Source of the DNA: an uncultured Verrucomicrobia subdivision 3 bacterium
Lineage (GTDB): Bacteria > Verrucomicrobiota > Verrucomicrobiia > Limisphaerales > UBA11358
DNA length: 64,000 nt
Direction of reading: 5' to 3'
Assembly: GCA_903835255.1 (NCBI GenBank)
Contig: CAILMI010000029.1
Span: 1 to 64,000 of the forward strand
The position numbers and the translations under genes are program-made. Below, piece by piece: positions 21,324-31,484 of the stretch. The notes below the pieces were generated by a model that saw only the letters and a program-made list of their open reading frames with translations, was not told the DNA's origin and searched no databases. Each line of letters opens with the position of its first letter. Within the stretch, counting starts at the first letter, position 1.

Positions 21324-23417
21324 GTGTTCCAACTTGTGTCCGATTACGCGCCGGCCGGCGACCAGCCGCAGGCGATTGAAAAACTGACCGCCGGCATCCT
21401 GGCCGGGGCCAAGGCCCAGACGCTGCGCGGCGTCACCGGCTCGGGCAAGACCTTCACCGTCGCGAATGTCATCCAGAACACCAGCAAGCCCACGCTGGTC
21501 ATCTCCCATAACAAGACCCTCGCCGCCCAGCTCTACGCCGAGTTCAAGTCATTCTTCCCCCATAACGCCGTCGAATACTTCGTCAGCTACTTCGACTATT
21601 ACCAGCCGGAAGCCTACATCCCGCGCACCGACACCTTCATCGAGAAGGATTCCAGCATCAACGAGGAGATCGAGCGCCTGCGGCTCTCCACCATGAGCTC
21701 GCTGTTCTCGAGGCGCGACGTGATCGTCATCGCCAGCGTCTCCTGCATCTACGGCATCGGCAGCCGTGAGGATTACGCCGCCATGGTGCTGCCGATCTGC
21801 GCCGGCAGCGGCACCTCCCGCGAGCAGCTGCTCTCCCGCCTGGTGGACCTGCAATATGCGCGCAACGACATTGCCTTCGAGCGCGGCCAGTTCCGGGTGC
21901 GGGGCGACACGGTGGAGATCTGCCCGGCCGGCCGGGAGGATGCCCTGCGGGTGGAGTTTTTCGGCGAGGACATCGAGCGCATCACCCGGTTCGAGCCGCT
22001 CACGGGCAAAAAAATCGAGTCGCTGGTCGCCGAAACCATTTTCCCCGCCAAACAGTTTGTCACCACCGGCGACAAGCTGAAAAACGCCATCCTGGGCATC
22101 CGCGAGGAGCTCCGCGAACGGATCGTTTTCTTCGAGCGCCACGGCAAACTGCTGGAGGCGCAGCGCATCAAGATGCGGACGGAATACGACTTGGAAATGA
22201 TGGAGGAGATGGGGTTCTGCTCGGGCATCGAAAACTATTCGCGCCACATCGCCGCGCGCAGGCCCGGCTCCCAGCCCAACACGCTGTTCGACTTCTTCCC
22301 CCGGGATTTCCTCCTGGTGCTGGACGAATCGCACGTGACCGTCCCCCAGATTGGCGGGATGTACGAGGGCGACCGCTCGCGCAAGACGGTGCTGGTAGAC
22401 CACGGCTTCCGCCTGCCCAGCGCGCTGGACAACCGGCCGATGAACTTCCTCGAATTCCAGTCCATGCAAAACCAGACCCTCTACGTGAGCGCCACGCCGG
22501 CCCCGCGCGAGATCGAATGGTCCCGGCAAAGTGCCGGAAATACCCCGGGAACAGCCCGCTCCCCCGGCGCATCCGCAGCCCTGCCCCCCTCCTCTCTTCC
22601 CGGCGTTGTGGAGCTGGTCGTGCGCCCGACCGGACTGATTGATCCCCGGGTGACTATCAAGCCGCTCAAGGGCCAGATAGATGACTTGATGGAGGAAGTC
22701 CGCCGACGCGGCGACCAGAAAGAGCGCACCCTGGTCACCACCCTGACCAAGCGCACGGCGGAAGAATTGACCGATTACCTGCGGGACATCGGCATCCGGG
22801 TCCAATACCTGCACAGCGACATCGACGCCATCGAGCGGGTGGAGATATTGCGCGCGCTGCGGAAGGGGGAGTTCGACGTGCTGGTGGGCATCAATCTGCT
22901 GCGCGAGGGGCTGGACCTGCCCGAGGTGTCGCTCGTGGCGATTCTGGACGCGGATAAAGAGGGTTTTCTGCGCAGCGAAACCAGCTTGATCCAGACCGCC
23001 GGCCGCGCCGCACGCCATTTGAACGGCGAGGTGATCCTCTACGCCGATGTCATGACGGACAGCATCAAAAAATTCCTGGCCGTGACGGAATACCGCCGGA
23101 ACCGCCAGATCGCCTACAACACGGAGCACGGCATCACCCCGCGCAGCGTCGTCCGCGCGGTCGAGGAAAGCCTGGCGGTGTACCGGACGACGCGCGAGGA
23201 AGCGGATGCCGTGCTGCACGACGCCAAAATGGACCTGGACGTGACCGAGACCCTGCGGGAGCTGGAGGGCGAGATGGTCGTGGCTGCCGAGGCGTTGCAG
23301 TTTGAAAAGGCCGCCCTGCTCCGCGACCAGATCCAGGAGCTCAAGCGTCTGGCCGATGGCGGGAAACCGGGGGACAAGCCGGTGAGTTACAAAAAATCAA
23401 AACGGGCGAGGCGATAA
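21324..23417 (+). CDS. uvrB: excinuclease ABC subunit B (GTG start)
   Basis: [44 protein letters not shown]-terminal UVR domain. Confidence 0.97.
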   Translation: MFQLVSDYAPAGDQPQAIEKLTAGILAGAKAQTLRGVTGSGKTFTVANVIQNTSKPTLVISHNKTLAAQLYAEFKSFFPHNAVEYFVSYFDYYQPEAYIPRTDTFIEKDSSINEEIERLRLSTMSSLFSRRDVIVIASVSCIYGIGSREDYAAMVLPICAGSGTSREQLLSRLVDLQYARNDIAFERGQFRVRGDTVEICPAGREDALRVEFFGEDIERITRFEPLTGKKIESLVAETIFPAKQFVTTGDKLKNAILGIREELRERIVFFERHGKLLEAQRIKMRTEYDLEMMEEMGFCSGIENYSRHIAARRPGSQPNTLFDFFPRDFLLVLDESHVTVPQIGGMYEGDRSRKTVLVDHGFRLPSALDNRPMNFLEFQSMQNQTLYVSATPAPREIEWSRQSAGNTPGTARSPGASAALPPSSLPGVVELVVRPTGLIDPRVTIKPLKGQIDDLMEEVRRRGDQKERTLVTTLTKRTAEELTDYLRDIGIRVQYLHSDIDAIERVEILRALRKGEFDVLVGINLLREGLDLPEVSLVAILDADKEGFLRSETSLIQTAGRAARHLNGEVILYADVMTDSIKKFLAVTEYRRNRQIAYNTEHGITPRSVVRAVEESLAVYRTTREEADAVLHDAKMDLDVTETLRELEGEMVVAAEALQFEKAALLRDQIQELKRLADGGKPGDKPVSYKKSKRARR

Positions 23418-23665
23418 TGATGACGACTTTGGCCTCACGAATGACTCTCAATTCTTACGGACATCTTCCATCGTTTTATGGTAAAGCCGTTGACCCGTCC
23501 TGAGATCAATGCGGCCGAAAAAATCAACCGGAACCCTGCAGCCCGAATGAACCGCCACGGCGCCAAGAGGCAAGATCTGAGCCGGATCCATTCGGTTGAG
23601 TTGCAACGCCGGCCGGATCCAACAAGACAACTATAGCAGTTCAACTTAACTTTGGAACATCGGCA

Positions 23666-23755
23666 GGTAGGGCGGGCAGTCCCCTGCCCGCCGCGATTGC
23701 CAACCCACGCGTCCTAGTTTACCACGCCGGCGCGCACGGAGTGGTACGCCCTACC
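23666..23755 (-). repeat. 90-bp two-hairpin repeat family A, copy 1
   Basis: GGTAGGGCG...CGCCCTACC ends; near-identical to copy at 23877. Confidence 0.9.
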
Positions 23756-23760
23756 ACCAC

Positions 23761-23840
23761 GACGCCACCAGCGTGACGCTGGACCCCATTATCAAGACAA
23801 AGACTGAGACACGAATTACACGAATTAACGCGAATGAGGG
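23761..23840 (+). repeat. dispersed repeat family D (GCCACCAGCGTGACGCTGGACC...ACACGAATTAACGCGAATG)
   Basis: Inverted copy at 38951..39034. Confidence 0.8.
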
Positions 23841-23876
23841 AAATGTGCCAAAAAAATGCTTTGACCTGTTTACGCG

Positions 23877-23966
23877 GGTAGGGCGGGCAGTCCCCTGCCC
23901 GCCGCGATTGCCAACCCACGCGTCCTAGTTTACCACGCCGGCGCGCACGGAGTGACGCGCCCTACC
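23877..23966 (-). repeat. 90-bp repeat family A, copy 2
   Basis: Same as copy 1 apart from a few bases near one end. Confidence 0.9.
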
Positions 23967-24142
23967 TGTTCCAAAGTTGACATGAACTGCCATATCCATG
24001 TGTGAACCCCTTGAAGAACTCCCTCCGACGGCATTGCAGTAGGATTTCCTCACGGTGGGGTGATCATTTGGCGATCCCATTGGAGAAGGCATAAAAATAG
24101 CGCCGAGCCCCTAACCCCGCGCGCGAGCAAGCCCATGCTTCG

Positions 24143-24320
24143 TTCGGCGGGTGAAAGGGGTTCATTTCAATCTCGATTCTGAATTTAAGATGGGGATACA
24201 ACGGCGAGGCGTCGCAACCTCACTCCCTCTCTTCCATGAAATGGAGGAGAGGGCGGGGAGAGGAGGCACTTTATCCGTTCGAAGGGCCGCGAGAGGCTAG
24301 ACCACTTTGGAAGTCGGGTT
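24143..24320 (+). repeat. dispersed repeat family B (TTCGGCGGGTGAAAGGGG...GGAAGTCGGGT)
   Basis: Second copy at 43696..43867 in the same orientation. Confidence 0.85.
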
Positions 24321-24410
24321 TAATCACGACATGAATCGGGCTCAGGTCTTGCCCCTTGGCGGTTCCTTCGGACGACATGCTTCCGGCTGAGAGCCTGTCT
24401 GAAAAAGGCA

Positions 24411-24439
24411 GCGGCGGGCAGGGGACTGCCCGCCCTACC
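24411..24439 (+). repeat. family A partial (half) copy
   Basis: GCGGCGGGCAGGGGACTGCCCGCCCTACC followed by the family flank CGCCGATGGGCCAAGGTT. Confidence 0.75.
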
Positions 24440-24757
24440 CGCCGATGGGCCAAGGTTCAGCTGAACTGCCATGGAAGGGCCTCCCTTGGAATTTTAAGCC
24501 CGAATCCCGAAGCGGGCCGTTCCGGAAAATGGTAGATGACAGCGCGCTGCGCCGTCCCCGCCCGCGCGGAGCGGCTGGAACAAATTGTGCCCGGTTCCAC
24601 CCGCCACCCCACTCGTTTCGTCGCCTGGCGCTGCGCTCGGCGACCTGGACGGCGCAGCGCGCCTTCCCTACCCCCACTTCGAAATTCGGGTTGAGCAATC
24701 TCCTTAAAGGTGGCCAAGAGATTTCCGGAAGAGATTCGGTGCAGCTTCTTCGAAGGC

Positions 24758-24840
24758 GGGATGCCGGAACGGACGCCCGCACACGTGCCTTCCGCGCCGG
24801 ATACGGCGCGGGGGCATCGCTGTGCGATGCCCACTTCGGC
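24758..24840 (-). repeat. dispersed repeat family C, inverted copy
   Basis: Reverse complement matches 17400..17488 with scattered differences. Confidence 0.75.
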
Positions 24841-24848
24841 GTTCCAGG

Positions 24849-26162
24849 TTAGTGGGAAAAGGCGCCGCGGGCGCCGGCGGCAGGGGAATTGATTGCCGCT
24901 TTGGCCTCCGCCAAATGGCCCTTGCCGATGGTGACGCCATTGTAGGCGCGGGCCGCCAGTTCCGGCGAGGCGGGATACGGCTTCGGTTTTGCTCCGAAAT
25001 TGTATTTAATATTTTTCCAGTTGTCGCCGCTTTGGTAATTCGTGCCCAGGGCGCCGCTCGGATCGTAGCCGCAATGCACCATGCAGTGTTCGCACCGCGG
25101 ATCCCGCGCCACGCCGTTCACCACACCGTATTTTTCCCACTGCACTTTCGAGAGCATTTCCTGATAGCCGGCGTAATGGCCGTCGGTCATCAAATAACAG
25201 GGCGCCTTCCAGCCCTTGACGTTATAGGTCGGAATGGCCCATGCCGTGCAGGTCAGCTCCCGCTTGCCCGCCAGGAACTCCTGGTACACCGGCGTGCCGA
25301 AAATGGTGAAGGCCTTGCCCCACTGCTCGATTTTGGCGAACTTTTGCCGGGTCATTTCGCGGGTGAGAAAGAACTGCTTGGGATCCTTGCCCAGGCGCGA
25401 CACCATGTCCTTCTTGGCCGCATCGTAATCGTATCCGGGCGAAATCGTGTGCCCATCCACCTCGAGCGAGCTCAGATACTTGAACATGTCCTCGATTTCC
25501 TGCACGTCGGTCTCCCTGTAAACCGTCGTGTTGGTGGCCACTTGGTAGCCGAGGATCTTCGCCATCTTGATGGCCTCAACACATTCCTTGAACACGCCCT
25601 CGCGTTCGACGATCAGATCGTGCGTGAATTCCAATCCGTCCACATGGACATTCCAATACATCCACTTGGACGGGCGAATGACGGATTTGACCTGAGCGGC
25701 CGGGTCGGATTTGCGGATGGTTTCCGCCTCTTTTTCCGTGATCAATTTCGCGGCCAGGAGCTGTTCCAGCTTCGGCTCGACCTCGGGCGCATAGACCGCC
25801 GCCAGATAATCGCGCATTTTCTTCCGCATGAACATCCCGTTGGTGCAGATGTAGAGGACGCGGCCCTGATCCAGCAGGCCGTTGATGAGCTCCTCAATCT
25901 TGGGATAAATGAGCGGTTCGCCGCCGCAGACGGAGACCATCGGCGCGTCGCATTCGATCGCCGCCTGGAGGCACTGCTCCAGCGGCACCATGTCCTTGAG
26001 CGACGTGGAATACTCGCGGATCCGGCCGCAGCCGGTGCAGGTCAGATTGCAGGTGTGGAGCGGTTCAAGCTGAAGGACCATCGCGAACTTGGGCGTCTTG
26101 CGGAGCTTGTGCTTGATGATGTGACTGGCGATTTTCTTCGTCAGCGCAAATGGGAAACGCAT
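24849..26162 (-). CDS. hpnH: HpnH-like radical SAM protein (adenosyl-hopene transferase)
   Basis: LEPLHTCNLTCTGCGRI radical SAM cluster, GGEPLIYPKI, WNVHVDGLEFTHD, CTAWAIPTYNVKGWKAPCYLM, CEHCMVHCGYDPSGA. Confidence 0.88.
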   Translation of the reverse strand: MRFPFALTKKIASHIIKHKLRKTPKFAMVLQLEPLHTCNLTCTGCGRIREYSTSLKDMVPLEQCLQAAIECDAPMVSVCGGEPLIYPKIEELINGLLDQGRVLYICTNGMFMRKKMRDYLAAVYAPEVEPKLEQLLAAKLITEKEAETIRKSDPAAQVKSVIRPSKWMYWNVHVDGLEFTHDLIVEREGVFKECVEAIKMAKILGYQVATNTTVYRETDVQEIEDMFKYLSSLEVDGHTISPGYDYDAAKKDMVSRLGKDPKQFFLTREMTRQKFAKIEQWGKAFTIFGTPVYQEFLAGKRELTCTAWAIPTYNVKGWKAPCYLMTDGHYAGYQEMLSKVQWEKYGVVNGVARDPRCEHCMVHCGYDPSGALGTNYQSGDNWKNIKYNFGAKPKPYPASPELAARAYNGVTIGKGHLAEAKAAINSPAAGARGAFSH

Positions 26163-26165
26163 AAA

Positions 26166-26378
26166 TTATTTAATTAAAGCTATCTGGGTGGAGATGTCCG
26201 GGAATGCGCCCGGCGCATTGGTGACGCCCGGGTCGGCCTTCATAAAGTGCCCCGCCCCCGGCAAAAAAAAGTCCAAGGGAGAAACGCTCTGGGTCGAATT
26301 GATGCCGCTGCAACCGGCAGCGAACAATCCGAACGCTGCCAGCATTGCCAGCCGGAGCGAATTCCAGTTTAATCTCAC
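26166..26378 (-). CDS. small lipoprotein
   Basis: 70 aa with lipobox LFAAGC; upstream of hpnH on the same strand. Confidence 0.55.
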   Translation of the reverse strand: MRLNWNSLRLAMLAAFGLFAAGCSGINSTQSVSPLDFFLPGAGHFMKADPGVTNAPGAFPDISTQIALIK

Positions 26379-26405
26379 TAGTCGATTATAAAAGAGCCCG
26401 ACCTG

Positions 26406-27185
26406 ATGGCAACAGTTAATTCAAAAGCGCGCGCAACCCGTTGGAAAATCGGGGCTGTCTTGATGGTGCTGCTGGCGGCGACGCTTCTTGCCGGGGAAAC
26501 GCAGCGGAGGATTTATACGGCGCGCGCCGATGCGGAATTCCAACGCGCCCAGGCCCGATTCCGGGCGGCGCCGGACAATCCCACCAACGCCTGGCAGTTC
26601 GCCCGCGCCGCCTTTGAGTGCGCCGAGTTTGCCGATAGCGACACCCGGCGCGCCGGGCTCGCCGCTCAGGGCATGGCCGCCTGTCGGCAGAGTCTTGCCC
26701 GCGAGCCCCACTCCGCGGCCGCGCATTATTATCTGGCCATGAATCTCGGCCAGCAGGCCCGCACGGAATTCCTCGGGGCGCTCAAGCTGGTGCGCGAAAT
26801 GGAGAGGGAATTCAAGGCGGCGGGCGAGCTGGACCCGCACTTTGACCAGGCCGGCCCGGAACGGAATCTCAGCCTGATCTACCGCGACGCGCCGGGCTGG
26901 CCGGCCAGCATCGGCAGCCGGCCCAAAGCACGGGCCTCCTCCGAACAGGCTGTGAGCCTCGCCCCGGATTACCCCGGCAACTCCCTGAACCTGATCGAAT
27001 GCTATTTGATTTGGGATGAGGGCGCCGCCGCCCAACGCGAACTTCAGCGTCTGGACGCACTCTGGCCGGCGGCCCAGACCACTCTGGCCGGCGCCCGCTG
27101 GGAATCTTTCTGGGACGATTGGTCCACCCGCCGCCAAACTGTCCGCAGGAAAATCAGCCTGCTCTTTCCGCCTCGGTCCCCTTAA
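26406..27185 (+). CDS. TPR-like membrane-anchored protein
   Basis: N-terminal TM segment plus helical repeat-like region; 259 aa. Confidence 0.5.
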   Translation: MATVNSKARATRWKIGAVLMVLLAATLLAGETQRRIYTARADAEFQRAQARFRAAPDNPTNAWQFARAAFECAEFADSDTRRAGLAAQGMAACRQSLAREPHSAAAHYYLAMNLGQQARTEFLGALKLVREMEREFKAAGELDPHFDQAGPERNLSLIYRDAPGWPASIGSRPKARASSEQAVSLAPDYPGNSLNLIECYLIWDEGAAAQRELQRLDALWPAAQTTLAGARWESFWDDWSTRRQTVRRKISLLFPPRSP

Positions 27186-27822
27186 GGCCAGCCCCAACTC
27201 CCCGACATGCGCGGCTAGATTTCCACCCCTGATTCCATCAGCGGCCTCTTCCAAACCCGCACTGCAACCCCAGCACCCGAAACGACTCCACAAATAGGGC
27301 AAGTCGGGCATGGCGCAGACGCTCCCAACGGAGTCTAAAAGCGCTATTGACGATGTGACGAACAGGGAATCGCCGTGTGAAAGCCTTCATCGCGCAACAG
27401 TAACGGCACGAGACGACGATGACACTGCAGTGGATTCGCGCCGAGTTTGAATCGTTCGCGCAGGCCGCGAAGGACATCATCCCCAACTGGTTTACCAATC
27501 CGGCAATGCGCCACGCCTTCGCGGATCGCGCTCGTCCGGTTTTTGAGGTGAACACCCAGGTCATCGAAGCCCGGCTCGACCGCGACGAAATTTGGCCCGC
27601 CTGTTAATGGGCGCGGACATACCGCGTCGTGTCTGGTCATGTAGTCGCCGCCAGGAACACGCATTGACGCTGCCCGCTTTTCCCAGCAAACTCATCCTTC
27701 CAATTTGCTTATGGGAAATCTCGCGAACATACATTTAGCCGTCGGCGAATCCGCCGAGCGGGCGAAACTTACAGAAACGATTATCGGCGCGGAAACGAAC
27801 TGGGGCATTTGAACTACACACC

Positions 27823-30800
27823 ATGAAAACCGTTCGCGACGCCTGCAAACTTCAGCCCAATGCGCTGGCCATCAAACTCAGTGACCAGATCGAGCAGCTC
27901 GACGAACTGATCCAAGCCGAAGGCGACGGCACGGCCTTTTTTGAGAAGACGTTCATCACGGCCGGCATGCAGGAACTCATCAGCGAGGGCGTCGCCCGTC
28001 TCGCATCCGTTTCTTCGACGTCCACCTTTCATCTTAAGCAAGCAATGGGCGGCGGCAAAACCCATTTGCTCGTCGGCTTCGGCCTGCTCGCCAAAAATCC
28101 TGCCCTCCGTAAAAAATACTGCGGTGGTGATGCGAACGCGCAGATGTTCAACAGCGCCAAAGTCGCTGCGTTCAACGGACGCAATAGCCCAGCCACATTT
28201 TTTTGGGGCGAAATCGCCCAGCAACTCGGCAAGGCCGACGTGTTTCAGGAGTATTGGTCATCCGGCCCCAAAGCCCCGGACGAAAAAGCCTGGCTCAAAT
28301 TATTTGAGGGCAAGGACCCAATCCTCATATTGCTGGATGAAATCCCGCCCTACTTTGAAGACCTCGCCACGCGCCCCATCGGCGCGGGCACCGTGGCGGA
28401 CATCGCCACGCGGGCCTTCGCCAATCTCCTGACTGCCGCCGGCAAGAAGGCCAATGTCTGCGTCGTGGTCTCCGACTTGTTTGCCGCCTACCAGACCGGC
28501 GGCGCCTTGATTACCAAGGCCCTCGACAACGCCCGTCAGGAACTGGGTCGCGCCGAGCGCCCCATCACCCCCGTTGACCTCGCCGCCAACGAAATTTACG
28601 ACATCCTTCGCAAGCGCCTGTTCACCGAGCTTCCCGACAAAAACGCGATTGATGACATCGCCGATGCCTACGGTAAAAAATTGGAGGAAGCCTCCAAATC
28701 CAAAGTCGCGAATCGCGGCGCAGAGGCCATCGCCGACGAAATCGTCGCGACCTATCCGTTCCACCCCCGGCTAAAAAACGTCATCGCCCTATTCAAGGAA
28801 AACGAAAATTTCAAACAAACGCGCGGACTCATCGAACTCGTTTCGCGCTTGTTGCGCTCCGTTTGGGATCGCAAGACCAACGACGTTTTTCTCATCGGCC
28901 CGCAGCACTTCGATTTGTCCATTGCCGAGGTGCGCGACAAACTCACGGAAATTTCCGGGATGCGCGACGTCATCGCCAAGGACCTCTGGGATTCCCAGCA
29001 GTCCGCGCACGCCCAGATCATTGACCTCAGCACCGGCAAGGAATCCGCCACGCAGATCGGCTCGCTTCTGCTCACCGCCAGCTTGTCCACGGCCGTCAAC
29101 GCCGTGAAAGGTCTCACCACCGCCGAGATGGTCGAATGCCTCGTGTCGCCCTTACGTGAACCGTCCGAATTTCTTGAGGCGTTTCAGCAGCTCGAAGAAT
29201 CCGCCTGGTATATTCACCACACGCCGGAGGGCCGTTACTATTTTGACCGGCAGGAAAACCTCACCAAGTTGCTCCAAAGCCTGGCGCACGACGCGCCGGA
29301 AAATCAGGTGGACGATCTCATCCGCCATCGCTTGCGCGACATGTTCAAGCCCACGCGCAAATCCGCTTACGAGGAAGTCCTGCCGCTGCCGAAACTGGAT
29401 GACATCGCCGACAAAGTGCGCCGCAGCCGCGTCCTGCTCATCGTCAGCCCGGACTCGAAAGTGCCGCCGGAGGAAGTTCAGAAATTTTTCGACGGCCTCA
29501 GCCAGAAAAATAACCTGTGCGTGTTGACCGGCGACAAAACCGCCATGGGCAGTGTCGAAAAAGCGGCGCGGCAGGTTTACGCCGTGAACAAAGCCGACGG
29601 CCGCATCCCCAAGGAACACCCGCAGCGCGATGATTTGGAAAAGAAGCAGCAGAGCTACGAACAGGATTTTAATTCCACCGTCCTGAATCTGTTCGACAAG
29701 GTGTTGTTCCCCATCCAGCGCGCCGGCAAGCCGCCGCAGCTCGCCCCCAAGAACCTCGACATGGCTCGCGATACCAAGCTGCCGTTTGACGGTGAAGCGC
29801 AGGTGGAAAAAACCCTCACGTCCAATCCGCTCAAATTGTATCTCGATGTCGAAAAGGAGTTCGATCCTATCCGCGACAAAGCCCAGGATTTGCTCTGGCC
29901 GGAGAATCAGGATGAAGCCCGCTGGTCCGACGTGGCCGACCGCTACACCGAACAGGCTGGCATGAATTGGCTCCCGCCCAAGGGCCTCGATACACTCAAA
30001 TCCATTGCCTGCAATCGCGGCCTCTGGGAAGATCTCGGCAACGGCTACGTCACCAAGAAGCCGAAAAAGAAGAAAACTTCAGTTCAGGTGATAGCGGAAT
30101 CCGATCCCAATGATGCGGGTGAAGTCCGCTTGCGGGTGAACGCCCAGAACGCCGGCCCGGCTCCGCGCATCCATTTTGCCGAGGATGCCCCGGTCACCGA
30201 GAAAAGTTCGCTGCTCAAGGACCAGTTCCATACCACCAAGGCGCTCCGGGTGAATTTCCTTGTCGTGGATCCGTCCGGCCAGAACCAAACCGGCGACGTC
30301 GTCACTTGGTCAAACAAGCTCGTCCTTCGCAACAACCTCACTGAAAAAGGCGGTAAGCGCAGTGTTGAGCTGCTCGTCGCGCCCACCGGCAAAATCCGCT
30401 ACACCCTCGGCGGTGAGGAACCCCGTGAAGGCGCGCTTTACGACAAGCCGGTCGAGATTGGTAACGGCGAGGTGATTCTCCGCGCTTTTGCCGAGGCTTC
30501 CGGTCTGGAGGATAAAAAAGAGTTCCGTTATCCCGCCTTGGGCAAAAAAGGCGTGCATGTGGATGACGTCAAACCCGCCCGTCTGGTTTCCCGCACTGGT
30601 CGCAAACTCGACTCGCGCACCAGGACTTTTGATGGCCTCAAGCAAGCCGCTGAAAAATCCGCCACCTTCGAGGGCGTCATGGTCAATGTCGGTCAGGGCA
30701 GCCAGATGGTTGGCTTAACCGTTGGTGATATTCCGGTGTCGGCCCCGTTCATCCAGGGCTTGCTCGAAAAAGTCCTCTCGCTGGAAAAATTCGAGCCGAC

Positions 30801-30912
30801 CACGCCCGTCACCATGACCTTCCGCAAGGCGCACTTCAATTCCGGCCATGACTTGAAGGATTTTGCTGAAAAACTCGGCATGGAGCTGCATACCGGCGAC
30901 GTGGAACAATGA
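27823..30912 (+). CDS. DUF499-type AAA ATPase, predicted anti-phage locus component
   Basis: FHLKQAMGGGKTHLLVGFGLLA Walker A, DPILILLDEIPPY Walker B; context with DUF3780/DUF1156/helicase. Confidence 0.85.
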   Translation: MKTVRDACKLQPNALAIKLSDQIEQLDELIQAEGDGTAFFEKTFITAGMQELISEGVARLASVSSTSTFHLKQAMGGGKTHLLVGFGLLAKNPALRKKYCGGDANAQMFNSAKVAAFNGRNSPATFFWGEIAQQLGKADVFQEYWSSGPKAPDEKAWLKLFEGKDPILILLDEIPPYFEDLATRPIGAGTVADIATRAFANLLTAAGKKANVCVVVSDLFAAYQTGGALITKALDNARQELGRAERPITPVDLAANEIYDILRKRLFTELPDKNAIDDIADAYGKKLEEASKSKVANRGAEAIADEIVATYPFHPRLKNVIALFKENENFKQTRGLIELVSRLLRSVWDRKTNDVFLIGPQHFDLSIAEVRDKLTEISGMRDVIAKDLWDSQQSAHAQIIDLSTGKESATQIGSLLLTASLSTAVNAVKGLTTAEMVECLVSPLREPSEFLEAFQQLEESAWYIHHTPEGRYYFDRQENLTKLLQSLAHDAPENQVDDLIRHRLRDMFKPTRKSAYEEVLPLPKLDDIADKVRRSRVLLIVSPDSKVPPEEVQKFFDGLSQKNNLCVLTGDKTAMGSVEKAARQVYAVNKADGRIPKEHPQRDDLEKKQQSYEQDFNSTVLNLFDKVLFPIQRAGKPPQLAPKNLDMARDTKLPFDGEAQVEKTLTSNPLKLYLDVEKEFDPIRDKAQDLLWPENQDEARWSDVADRYTEQAGMNWLPPKGLDTLKSIACNRGLWEDLGNGYVTKKPKKKKTSVQVIAESDPNDAGEVRLRVNAQNAGPAPRIHFAEDAPVTEKSSLLKDQFHTTKALRVNFLVVDPSGQNQTGDVVTWSNKLVLRNNLTEKGGKRSVELLVAPTGKIRYTLGGEEPREGALYDKPVEIGNGEVILRAFAEASGLEDKKEFRYPALGKKGVHVDDVKPARLVSRTGRKLDSRTRTFDGLKQAAEKSATFEGVMVNVGQGSQMVGLTVGDIPVSAPFIQGLLEKVLSLEKFEPTTPVTMTFRKAHFNSGHDLKDFAEKLGMELHTGDVEQ

Positions 30913-31484
30913 GCGAAAAACTTCAATTCGTGGATTTTGGTGCGCCCGACAAATTCGGCGCGCACCTGTTTCGCATCGAAATTCCGGCTGTGCGCACCGA
31001 GGGCGTTCGCATTGTGGAAGATTATGGGTATCGCGGCCAGGAAGGCGGCATCCCCAAGGATGAAGAACGCGCCGTCCTGAGCCGTCCGGCTTGGGCGGGC
31101 ATCGCGGACATCGCCCGGCGCGAGTTCAACGACCGCCTGAAAGCCGCCAAAGTCACCACCGGCCGGTGGCACAGCGGCACCAATCTCGTGGATCGGCTGC
31201 TCGGCAAAGAACTCTGTGTGCTCGCTTGGGCCGCAGAGACCGCGACCGACAACCAGCTTCCCGTGATTTGCAGCAAGTGGGCCGCGCTCCGCCCCGAGGA
31301 ACGCTGGTGGCTCTTTACCATGACCGTCGCCGAAGCCGGCCTGCCGGAAGACACCCAGCGCGGCTGGCGACGTGCCTTGTTTTTTGCGTTGTCGGACGGT
31401 GAGAAACCGCCGGAAGGCCGCAAACGCCGCCGCCCGGTCGAAAGCGACTTGTTCAGTCTTGCCCTGTTCAAAGCTGCACCATGA
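30909..31484 (+). CDS. DUF3780-like protein of predicted anti-phage locus
   Basis: 191 aa; ATGA overlaps with both neighbours. Confidence 0.8.
   Translation: MSEKLQFVDFGAPDKFGAHLFRIEIPAVRTEGVRIVEDYGYRGQEGGIPKDEERAVLSRPAWAGIADIARREFNDRLKAAKVTTGRWHSGTNLVDRLLGKELCVLAWAAETATDNQLPVICSKWAALRPEERWWLFTMTVAEAGLPEDTQRGWRRALFFALSDGEKPPEGRKRRRPVESDLFSLALFKAAP

Noticed and set aside
23666-23966. CRISPR array from the repeated units
   Set aside because: Units are 90 bp, self-palindromic, only two nearby copies and no cas genes; fits a dispersed mobile repeat instead.
24435-24834. Small ORFs in the uvrB-hpnH gap
   Set aside because: Fall in repeats and palindromic GC-rich DNA; mutually overlapping in several frames with no domain.
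27238-27664. Overlapping ORFs of about 60-108 aa upstream of the ATPase operon
   Set aside because: No recognisable motifs and contradictory frames; could be a decayed gene but not supportable by eye.
27711-27812. 33-codon ORF (MGNLANIHLAVGESAERAKLTETIIGAETNWGI) just before the DUF499 ATPase
   Set aside because: Too short to separate from chance without conservation data.
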